35,586 nt of DNA from NCBI GenBank assembly GCA_964401685.1, contig CAYNZH010000023.1, forward strand, positions 1-35,586, read 5' to 3'. The notes under the pieces are model-generated. The model made no database searches. It worked only from the letters and a program-made list of their open reading frames with translations, and was not told where the DNA came from. Made by a program: the position numbers and the translations under genes. This stretch comes from DASRQK01 sp964401685 (GTDB lineage: Bacteria > Bacteroidota > Bacteroidia > Sphingobacteriales > Sphingobacteriaceae). This document shows positions 8,851-15,560 of this stretch, piece after piece. Every line of letters starts with the position of its first letter. The first letter of the stretch is position 1.

Positions 8851-11140
8851 ATACCTAGGTCTAATGCTCGTCTTATTCAGCATTTCGGCGTGCAGCATAA
8901 ACAAGTACGTGCCCGAAGGGGAACATTTATTTGTCAAAGCTGAGGTCGAAATAAATAGTGACACGATTCCCCAGCGATACATTGAGCCATTGGGGGAAGA
9001 GTTGGAGTCTCTGCTGCGTCCCCAGCCGAATCGCTCATTTTTAGGAATGCGTCCGCAGCTGTATATTTACAGCATTATCGATTCCCCGAGAAATGAGAAC
9101 AGCATCAAGGGCTGGTTGAAATACCAGGTCGGCGAAGCGCCGGTCTACCTGAGGGACGTCAACCGAGAGTACAACGAAAATCTACTCAGAAACCGCCTCG
9201 AAAATCTGGGCTTCTTCCAGGCGCAAGTGACCTCTGACACGACACTGAACGAAAAGAAGGCCTCAATCACCTATTATGCGACACCTCATATAGTCTATAG
9301 AATTCGGTCGGTTGAATTTGAAGTTGACAGTTCGACCGAAATCGGCCGAGCGATAGTCGCGACCAAAGAAGAGAGCCTTCTTCAACCCGGTCGCCCGTTC
9401 AACCTCAGCCACATCATTTCCGAGAGAGAGCGTATTGACAATGAGCTAAAAAACCTGGGTTATTACTACTTTAGTCCGGACTACATGCTGGTTGATGTTG
9501 ACAGTGCGGGTGGGGATCATCACGTCGATCTTTACCTGACAATCAAGCGTGAAACTCCCCAGCGTGCTTTGGAAAAGTACTATATCAACAATATCGTCAT
9601 CTACCCCGATTATACGCTAAATCAATCCGGGTATCGGCGCTTCAATCCCCGTCAGGCCGAACTTTATAAAGGTCAATATTACTTTGTCGATCCTGACTAT
9701 ACGTATCGACGTTTCGCGCTGGCGAGTACCATGTTTTTCAAGCCCGGAGATTATTACAACCGCAACAGTCACAGCCGAACCCTCAACCAATTGGTCAATA
9801 TGGGGACATTTCGCTTTGTAAAAAATGACTTCCTCGATGTAGACAGCGGTAAAAATTTGCTGGATGTACATTATTATTTGACGCCTATGCCCAAAAAAGG
9901 GCTGCGAATCGAATTGCTCGCAAAAACCGCGTCCATTTATAACGGTACGGAACTCAATGTAAACTGGACCAACAGGAATGCATTTAAAAGCGGTGAACTC
10001 CTTACCATTTCTGTCTTTGGGGGCTACGAAACGCAGACTGGGGGCAATGTCAATCTAAACTCGAGTTTTTACCGCTACGGAATACAAGCTGACCTCACCT
10101 TTCCACGGATCATTGCTCCCTTTGACTGGCAGGCTTCCCGGAGGTATACGCCGAAAACCTTCTTTAGGGCAGGGTATGAATTTCTCAATAGAAGAACAGC
10201 CTACAGCCTCAATTCTCTAAATTTTTCGACAGGATATTTTTGGAGGGAATCCTTGAAAAAGGAGCATCAACTGGCTCTGTTGGAAATTGGCTATGTGCAG
10301 GCTCAAAATATTTCTGAAAACTATCAGGCCCAGATGGATACGATCCCGTCTCTCCGGCATACCGTGGAACCGCAATTTACGTTTGGTCCAACTTACACGT
10401 TTACCTATACCAATACCATGGACCAGGAGCGCCGACATACCTATTTTTTCAGAGGCGGTCTGGATCTTTCTGCAAATACCTATGGTCTCATAAAGGGTGC
10501 GAACTGGCGGGAAGGACGTGTTTATCAAATCTTCAATGCGAATTTTTCTCAGTATATAAAAACCGAAGCAGACTTCAGACATTACATGAAATTGGGTCGA
10601 AATACGGTGTTGGCGTCACGGGCTATGCTCGGCTTTGGGTATTCTTATGGTAATTCCCGTTCCTTGCCCTATGTCAAACAATTTTATTCCGGCGGACCAA
10701 ACGGTCTGCGTGGTTTCCGTGCGAGGGCAGTGGGGCCAGGCTCCCATGTTCCCGAGTATTTGGGGGAGAACAATTTCTTTCCGGACCAAACCGGAGACAT
10801 TAAGATGGAATTTAATACAGAGTTGAGGGCGAAAATCGTCAGTATCATTGATTATGGCGTATTTCTGGATATGGGAAATGTCTGGCTTCAGAATTCCGCC
10901 CCAGACAAGCCGGGCGCACAGTTTTCCGGCAATTTCCTCAACGAATTTGCTGTTTCGGGCGGTGTAGGCCTAAGATTCGATCTTAGCTTCTTGATATTAC
11001 GAACGGATTTCGGAATTCCTTTACGCTTGCCGCACCGGCCAGAGGGCCAACGCTGGGTATTCAACGAAATCGATTTTGGTAATAAGGCTTGGCGAAGGGA
11101 TAATCTGGTGTTCAATTTGGCCATTGGTTATCCGTTTTAA
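8837..11140 (+). CDS. tamL: Lipidated TamA-type outer-membrane barrel (BamA/TamA family, TamL)
   Basis: 767 residues. The N-terminus is a lipoprotein signal peptide with lipobox SISAC (Cys19), the mark of the Bacteroidota TamA variant called TamL. POTRA-like segments follow (about residues 30-360; PEGEHLFVKAEVEI is typical of the first one). The C-terminal half is an Omp85 barrel; the conserved loop near residues 620-635 reads FYSGGPNGLRGFRARAVGPG and includes the family's RGFR motif, and the last strand ends NLVFNLAIGYPF. It should form the outer-membrane partner of TamB in barrel-protein assembly. It overlaps tamB by 14 nt behind an AGGAGG site, so the two are probably co-transcribed and coupled. 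Confidence 0.92.
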   Translation: MKMNKYLGLMLVLFSISACSINKYVPEGEHLFVKAEVEINSDTIPQRYIEPLGEELESLLRPQPNRSFLGMRPQLYIYSIIDSPRNENSIKGWLKYQVGEAPVYLRDVNREYNENLLRNRLENLGFFQAQVTSDTTLNEKKASITYYATPHIVYRIRSVEFEVDSSTEIGRAIVATKEESLLQPGRPFNLSHIISERERIDNELKNLGYYYFSPDYMLVDVDSAGGDHHVDLYLTIKRETPQRALEKYYINNIVIYPDYTLNQSGYRRFNPRQAELYKGQYYFVDPDYTYRRFALASTMFFKPGDYYNRNSHSRTLNQLVNMGTFRFVKNDFLDVDSGKNLLDVHYYLTPMPKKGLRIELLAKTASIYNGTELNVNWTNRNAFKSGELLTISVFGGYETQTGGNVNLNSSFYRYGIQADLTFPRIIAPFDWQASRRYTPKTFFRAGYEFLNRRTAYSLNSLNFSTGYFWRESLKKEHQLALLEIGYVQAQNISENYQAQMDTIPSLRHTVEPQFTFGPTYTFTYTNTMDQERRHTYFFRGGLDLSANTYGLIKGANWREGRVYQIFNANFSQYIKTEADFRHYMKLGRNTVLASRAMLGFGYSYGNSRSLPYVKQFYSGGPNGLRGFRARAVGPGSHVPEYLGENNFFPDQTGDIKMEFNTELRAKIVSIIDYGVFLDMGNVWLQNSAPDKPGAQFSGNFLNEFAVSGGVGLRFDLSFLILRTDFGIPLRLPHRPEGQRWVFNEIDFGNKAWRRDNLVFNLAIGYPF

Positions 11141-11163
11141 CAGAAATTACGCTAAAAAATGAC

Positions 11164-11171
11164 TAAATTTG
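11164..11171 (+). promoter_or_regulatory. mdh promoter, -7 box
   Basis: TAAATTTG matches TAnnTTTG exactly and is followed by GCCCC. No good TTTG lies at the expected -33 position; the closest is the T-run at 11135-11138. Transcription would begin near 11178, leaving an AT-rich leader of about 40 nt before the mdh ATG at 11219. Confidence 0.55.
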
Positions 11172-11218
11172 CCCCTTCTTACAATATACAAAATTTAAAT
11201 ATTTAAAACAAATAATAT

Positions 11219-12157
11219 ATGAAAATTACCGTGGTAGGTGCCGGCGCCGTGGGAGCAACCACAGCCGACAACATTGTCAGGAAACAATTGGCAGAGGAAG
11301 TGATTCTTTTGGATATCAAAGAAGGCTTTGCGGAGGGAAAGGCACAGGACATCAGCCAAACTGCCGCCTTATTAGGCTTTGATTCTAAAATCACGGGGGT
11401 AACCAACGATTATAGCAAAACCGCGGGCTCGGCCGTCGCCGTTATCACCTCAGGCATTCCACGCAAGCCGGGGATGACTCGTGAAGAACTTATTGGGACG
11501 AACGCGAACATTGTGAAATCTGTAGCGGAGAATCTATTAAAGTATTCTCCTGATATCATCCTGGTCGTCGTCTCTAATCCTATGGACACCATGACTTACT
11601 TGGCGCTAAAAGCTACGGGATTACCAAAAAATAGAATCATCGGAATGGGGGGTACTTTGGATTCCGCTCGATTCAAGTTCCAACTATCTCAGAGACTGGG
11701 AGCTTCGCCCTCGGATCTGAATGCTATTGTCATCGGAGGTCATGGGGATACGACCATGATTCCGCTGATCAAACATGCGACCTGGAACAGCATCCCGGTA
11801 ACCGAATTCCTAAGTGATGAGGAGCAACAACAAATTGTTCAGGACACGATGGTCGGCGGGGCGACCCTGACCAAACTCATAGGAACCTCAGCATGGTATG
11901 CTCCTGGCGCAGCAAGTGCAGCCGTTGTGGAGAGCATAGTCAGAGACCAAAACAAGCTCTTTACGGCTTCAGTCTATTTGGAAGGCGAGTATGGACAGTC
12001 CGACATCAATCTTGGTGTCCCCGTTTTGCTGGGCAAAAACGGGTGGGAAAAGGTGCTTCCTCTTCGCTTGGACACTGACGAGCAGGTTGCTTTCGACAAA
12101 AGCGCTGAAGCCGTACGTGCCATGAATAACGTCCTTTCAGAAATTAAGGCGTTGTAA
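11219..12157 (+). CDS. mdh: Malate dehydrogenase (LDH-like type)
   Basis: 312 residues, the usual length. It catalyses NAD-dependent interconversion of malate and oxaloacetate in the TCA cycle, in the cytoplasm. The Rossmann glycine motif GAGAVG is at residues 7-12. The mobile-loop region IPRKPGMTR (about 80-88) carries the substrate-binding arginines that favour malate over lactate. The catalytic segment GGHGDTTMIP is near residue 173. The start follows a Bacteroidota -7 box and an AT-rich leader. A small aspartic protease gene starts 9 nt after the stop and is probably on the same transcript. Confidence 0.96.
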   Translation: MKITVVGAGAVGATTADNIVRKQLAEEVILLDIKEGFAEGKAQDISQTAALLGFDSKITGVTNDYSKTAGSAVAVITSGIPRKPGMTREELIGTNANIVKSVAENLLKYSPDIILVVVSNPMDTMTYLALKATGLPKNRIIGMGGTLDSARFKFQLSQRLGASPSDLNAIVIGGHGDTTMIPLIKHATWNSIPVTEFLSDEEQQQIVQDTMVGGATLTKLIGTSAWYAPGAASAAVVESIVRDQNKLFTASVYLEGEYGQSDINLGVPVLLGKNGWEKVLPLRLDTDEQVAFDKSAEAVRAMNNVLSEIKAL

Positions 12158-12166
12158 TCCCCTGAC

Positions 12167-12619
12167 ATGCACAATATTCCCTTGAAATTATTAAATCTTG
12201 ACGACAACGGCTTCCATCTCCTGATAGAGGTCGTTGTCTTCGGGAAAACGTTTCTAGCCGTTTTGGATACAGGGGCGTCCAAGACAGTTTTTGACAAAAA
12301 CACGGTTGAGACGCACAGAAATTCGGACAATCTGCTCCAGGCGACCGAGTTGTTATCGACAGGACTGGGCACCAACACCATGAAAAGCTATTTCATCCGA
12401 CTGCCCGAAATCAGAATTGGCGAGTTAATTCTGAAAAACAAACAGATCGCTGTGCTCGACCTTTCGTCCATCAATTTTGCCTACAGGGAAATGCGATTCG
12501 AACCCGTCATCGGTGTTATTGGAAGTGATATCCTGCGGGCCTATGGAGGAATAATAAATTACCGCACGCTTTCTCTGAAACTCGGCAGGCGAAAAATGAA
12601 CAAGTCGAAACTCCAATAA
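12167..12619 (+). CDS. Retropepsin-like aspartic protease (clan AA), single domain
   Basis: 150 residues with the retropepsin signature LDTGAS (Asp34) after a short beta segment, and the matching second element near residues 114-128 (VIGVIGSDILRAYGG). These are the active-site loop and the hydrophobic-hydrophobic-Gly psi-loop of clan AA. There is no signal peptide or membrane segment, so it should be cytoplasmic. Enzymes of this type act as homodimers, each subunit giving one aspartate. The substrate is unknown. It starts 9 nt after mdh, and its stop lies 12 nt from the convergent DUF962 gene. Protease activity is inferred from the motif only. Confidence 0.8.
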   Translation: MHNIPLKLLNLDDNGFHLLIEVVVFGKTFLAVLDTGASKTVFDKNTVETHRNSDNLLQATELLSTGLGTNTMKSYFIRLPEIRIGELILKNKQIAVLDLSSINFAYREMRFEPVIGVIGSDILRAYGGIINYRTLSLKLGRRKMNKSKLQ

Positions 12620-12631
12620 GCGATTCGAGCT

Positions 12632-13162
12632 TCAATAAGGAATTTTCAACTTCAAAAAGGCGAAATGCCACACCCAAATCGGCCCGTGCAACACGCTCCG
12701 GAATAACTCTGCCCCCGAGGCCTTCCGTTGCTCGAGAGTTCGCCCCCACCATAAGATAAAAAGGGAGATCAGAAGTGCGATCAGGCAAATCAGCCAAACT
12801 GCTGGACCTCCCCGCTGCTCCAGATACTCCAATTGGACGATCACGTAACTAAATACGCCTATGGAAAATAAAACAGCATAGGAAAGCGTTGGGGCTAGCC
12901 TCAAATAATAATAAATAATCCCCGCAATAAAAAACGATGCCCAATTGAGGAAAATATGGTACCCGTGTTTCTTAAGAAAAGCAATTTCGGGGAATGGAAT
13001 CATCCAAATTAAACCCAAGAAGGACAGAAATACAAGGGGCAAGAACACCAACTGTAATACCCGATTCGTGGGATGCAGACTCAACTGATTCATGGCAACA
13101 AAGTGCCGGTCCACAGGTCTTTCTTCAACCTGTGGTCCGGCCTTGCTAACTTTCTTTTTCAT
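12632..13162 (-). CDS. DUF962/Mpo1-like integral membrane protein lacking the conserved histidines
   Basis: 176 residues with four hydrophobic segments (about 38-56, 70-87, 93-111, 122-139). It resembles the DUF962/Mpo1 family, whose yeast member is an iron-dependent dioxygenase that alpha-oxidises 2-hydroxy fatty acids: HPTNRVLQLVFLPL fits the family's first motif, and WWGRTLEQRK with HGPIWVWHFAFLKL fits the last two. The family normally has His where this protein has Ser28, Gln37 and Arg141, from my recall of family members. If that alignment is right it cannot bind iron in the usual way. It starts 5 nt after rny ends, so the two probably share a transcript. A generic four-helix membrane protein is the alternative. 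Confidence 0.6.
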   Translation of the reverse strand: MKKKVSKAGPQVEERPVDRHFVAMNQLSLHPTNRVLQLVFLPLVFLSFLGLIWMIPFPEIAFLKKHGYHIFLNWASFFIAGIIYYYLRLAPTLSYAVLFSIGVFSYVIVQLEYLEQRGGPAVWLICLIALLISLFILWWGRTLEQRKASGAELFRSVLHGPIWVWHFAFLKLKIPY

Positions 13163-13167
13163 TCTTT

Positions 13168-14598
13168 TTATTTGGCAAACGCAACCGAACGCGTTTCGCG
13201 GATGACAGTAACTTTGATTTGTCCAGGATAGGTCATTTCCGTCTGAATACGGGTAGAAATGTCTGCAGCCAGTAACTCTGCCTGAGCGTCAGACACTCTT
13301 TCGCTTTCGACCACCACTCTCAATTCCCTTCCTGCTTGTATGGCAAAGGTCTTTTCTACCCCCGGGTAGGAAAGCGCAAGCTCCTCAAGCTCTTTTAGTC
13401 GTTTGATATAATTTTCGACCACTTCTCTGCGTGCCCCCGGCCTGGCGCCGGAAATCGCATCGCAAGCCTGGACCACCGGCGAAATCAGCGCCGTCATCTC
13501 TATTTCATCATGGTGAGCACCAATTGCGTTGCAGACGTCCGGATGCTCCTTGTATTTTTCTGCAAGCTGCATCCCGAGTATGGCGTGAGGCAATTCTGGA
13601 TTATCATCAGGAACCTTGCCTATGTCGTGCAGTAAACCTGCTCTTTTGGCGTGCTTGACATTCAATCCCAACTCGGCCGCCATGGTCGCGGCAAAATTGG
13701 CAACCTCCCGGGAGTGCTGCAGCAAATTCTGACCATAGGAAGAACGATACCTCATTCTACCCACCATACGAATCATTTCGGGGTGTAACCCATGTATACC
13801 CAAATCAATTGCAGTACGCTCTCCGATTTCCACGATCTCGTCCTCAATCTGNNNNNNNNNNNNNNNNNNNNNNNNNNNNNNNNNNNNNNNNNNNNNNNNN
13901 NNNNNNNNNNNNNNNNNNNNNNNNNNNNNNNNNNNNNNNNNNNNNNNNNNNTCATTTTCTATATTGAAAATGGACACAGAATTCTCGATCGCACTTTCCG
14001 AGGCCGTGCGTTGAATGGTCTGTATCACCACTTTTTTCGCCTCTTTGGTTGCGGTCAATTTCGCTTCATCGATGATATCTTTGATCTGAATCGCCGCCTG
14101 AGAACGTGCTTCGCCTTTTAGGTTCTCGATCAGCTTCTCTTGAGCTTCGGCCGCGGAAATCCCCGCAATCGTTTCTAATTGCTTGACATGCTGTGCTTTT
14201 AGCTGATCTACTTCTTCTTGCTTGCGTTCGTTGATCTCGGTCAATCGCTCAAGATTCTTCTTGGTAGTTTCTAATTCCTGTCTCTCCCGATTGGCATGTT
14301 CCAATTTCTGATTAAGACTCTGTTCTTTTTGTTTTATACTATTCTCTCTCTGGCTCAATGCATTGTTTCGCTGGTTGCTCTCCTTTTCATGGTCAGATTT
14401 CAATTGGAGAAAGCGTTCCTTGGCTTCAAGCATCTTCTGTTTTTTCACATTTTCAGCCTTCTGCTCTGCTTCCTTCAGAATAATTTTTGCCTTCTCCCTT
14501 GCGTCATTTTCCTGCGATTTAAATAGCATCCGCAATAGATATCGACCTATCCCGATACCAACCAGCAGCGAGACTATACAATAAATAATAATATCCAT
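13168..14598 (-). CDS. rny: Ribonuclease Y, interrupted by an assembly gap
   Basis: RNase Y is a membrane-anchored endoribonuclease that starts mRNA decay. The N-terminal anchor (about residues 3-20) is followed by a long coiled coil (25-165). The region up to SVSIFNIEN is the end of that part, where the KH RNA-binding domain normally starts. After the gap the protein resumes at QIEDEIVEIGERT and contains the HD domain with HDIGK, the metal-binding motif, then the conserved C-terminal domain (GVEKTFAIQAGREL). The 100-N gap removes most of the KH domain. Family members have about 75 residues here, so about 225 nt are probably missing, more than the 100 shown. The flanks stay in frame. It follows the 6S-like RNA and precedes the DUF962 gene by 5 nt. 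Confidence 0.93.
   Translation of the reverse strand: MDIIIYCIVSLLVGIGIGRYLLRMLFKSQENDAREKAKIILKEAEQKAENVKKQKMLEAKERFLQLKSDHEKESNQRNNALSQRENSIKQKEQSLNQKLEHANRERQELETTKKNLERLTEINERKQEEVDQLKAQHVKQLETIAGISAAEAQEKLIENLKGEARSQAAIQIKDIIDEAKLTATKEAKKVVIQTIQRTASESAIENSVSIFNIENXXXXXXXXXXXXXXXXXXXXXXXXXXXXXXXXXXQIEDEIVEIGERTAIDLGIHGLHPEMIRMVGRMRYRSSYGQNLLQHSREVANFAATMAAELGLNVKHAKRAGLLHDIGKVPDDNPELPHAILGMQLAEKYKEHPDVCNAIGAHHDEIEMTALISPVVQACDAISGARPGARREVVENYIKRLKELEELALSYPGVEKTFAIQAGRELRVVVESERVSDAQAELLAADISTRIQTEMTYPGQIKVTVIRETRSVAFAK
13852..13951. other. Assembly gap (100 N) inside rny
   Basis: Exactly 100 N. A round number points to a placeholder, not a measured length. The missing sequence encodes the KH domain of RNase Y. 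Confidence 0.97.
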
Positions 14599-14669
14599 TT
14601 GTTCTTATTCGTGTTTAAATGATTCAAAACCTTTTTATAAAAAATTCTTTTCCGGTTAAATTCAGGTAC

Positions 14670-14840
14670 AAAAAAAACCGCAATTAAACATACAGGTTTC
14701 ATGTATCATAAACTTCTCATTCACAGGATTTGCGTATTAGCCATGTTCAGGTGGTAAAACCAAATGAACTACACTTCATTTACGCATGTAATATCGAAGC
14801 GTTAAGTTTAAAATAGTGAAACCCGAATTTAACTGCGGTT
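14670..14840 (-). ncRNA. ssrS: 6S-like regulatory RNA downstream of zapA
   Basis: On the minus strand about 171 nt fold into a 6S-type rod. The 5' arm (14840-14828, AACCGCAGTTAAA) pairs with the 3' arm (14688-14676) over 13 bp with one G-U, and the 3' arm runs straight into a tract of eight U (14677-14670), giving a factor-independent terminator. After a small internal loop GGGTTTCA pairs with TGAAACCT, then AAACTT with AAGTTT. A large asymmetric bubble follows, and an apical domain is closed by TGCGTA/TACGCA with two small hairpins inside. A closing stem, central bubble and apical stem are the hallmarks of 6S RNA, which sequesters the housekeeping RNA polymerase by mimicking an open promoter. 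6S genes adjoin zapA in other phyla too. The 5' end and the family assignment were made by eye. Confidence 0.7.
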
Positions 14841-14843
14841 AAC

Positions 14844-14880
14844 TCTTATTATTGTGTCGGAAAGGCTTATGCTTTCCAAA
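14844..14880 (-). promoter_or_regulatory. Possible promoter of the 6S-like RNA in the zapA 3' end
   Basis: On the minus strand TTTG (14880-14877) and an imperfect -7 element TAATAAGA (14851-14844) lie upstream of the RNA 5' end near 14840. The 25-nt spacing is longer than usual and the -7 match is poor. Its position relative to the predicted RNA end is the main support. Confidence 0.3.
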
Positions 14881-15157
14881 ACTCATCCAACATACGATCC
14901 AACTCTTCTACGGTACGTGTAATTTCCTTCTCTTCTTCTCCGGATTTCCTTTCTGCCTTGATCATTCCTGTTGCATAATGTAACACGCTCATGGAAAGAA
15001 GGTCTTGCTTGTCTCTTACAGCATAGTTTTCCTGGAAATCCTTTATTCTTTCGTTTATCAACTTAGCTGCATGTCGTATAATCTCCTCTTCTTCCATATC
15101 TACCCTCAGTGGATACATACGATCAGCTATATTTATCTTAATGGAAATTTCCCCCAT
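14867..15157 (-). CDS. zapA: Cell division protein ZapA
   Basis: 96 residues, the usual length. ZapA binds and bundles FtsZ filaments at the division ring. The N-terminal part (MGEISIKINIADRMYPLRVD) matches the FtsZ-binding beta-hairpin domain; EEEIIRHAAKLINERI forms the next helix; a long C-terminal helix (about 50-94) gives the dimer or tetramer coiled coil. It lies 52 nt after a small coiled-coil gene in the pheT transcription unit and just before the 6S-like RNA. Confidence 0.9.
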   Translation of the reverse strand: MGEISIKINIADRMYPLRVDMEEEEIIRHAAKLINERIKDFQENYAVRDKQDLLSMSVLHYATGMIKAERKSGEEEKEITRTVEELDRMLDEFWKA

Positions 15158-15209
15158 ATCGAATCAAATCATGTGTTTACCCCGCCCCACGTCTCTCCAA
15201 CACCATGAA

Positions 15210-15542
15210 TTACCTCAGCAATTCTATACACTTATCAATTTCTCGCACAAAATCGTTAATTTTTCTTTTTGTGTCAAGTATTTTTTCATTTATTGCACCA
15301 GAACCTTCGATTCCAGCTGTTTCTTCGGGCGTATCCGCTCCGTCTAGCGTTTTTGCGATGGCCAAAGCCTTGATTTCGGCTTCAAAGTCCTTATTTTTCT
15401 GCAAACTTGTCTCCAGCGCAACTTTTAACGATTGTACTTCCAACCTAAGCGCATCATTTTCCTTCTGCAGGGTCTGACAAAGGTCTAAAGCCCTCTTGGT
15501 ATCGGAAACTATTCCTTGAAGTTTACTTGCGACACTTGGCAT
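15210..15542 (-). CDS. Small coiled-coil protein between pheT and zapA
   Basis: 110 residues, not a family I can name. Residues 10-65 form a strong coiled coil (heptads through LCQTLQKENDALRLEVQSLK). An acidic, glycine-containing linker (about 68-84) follows, then a second helix ending in IDKCIELLR. There is no signal peptide or membrane segment. It starts 18 nt after pheT and is followed by zapA, so it probably shares their transcript. The form (small, cytoplasmic, coiled coil) and position suggest a division-ring accessory factor of the ZapB kind, but this is inference from context alone. Confidence 0.8.
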   Translation of the reverse strand: MPSVASKLQGIVSDTKRALDLCQTLQKENDALRLEVQSLKVALETSLQKNKDFEAEIKALAIAKTLDGADTPEETAGIEGSGAINEKILDTKRKINDFVREIDKCIELLR

Positions 15543-15560
15543 ATCCCCGTGACTCGTTAA

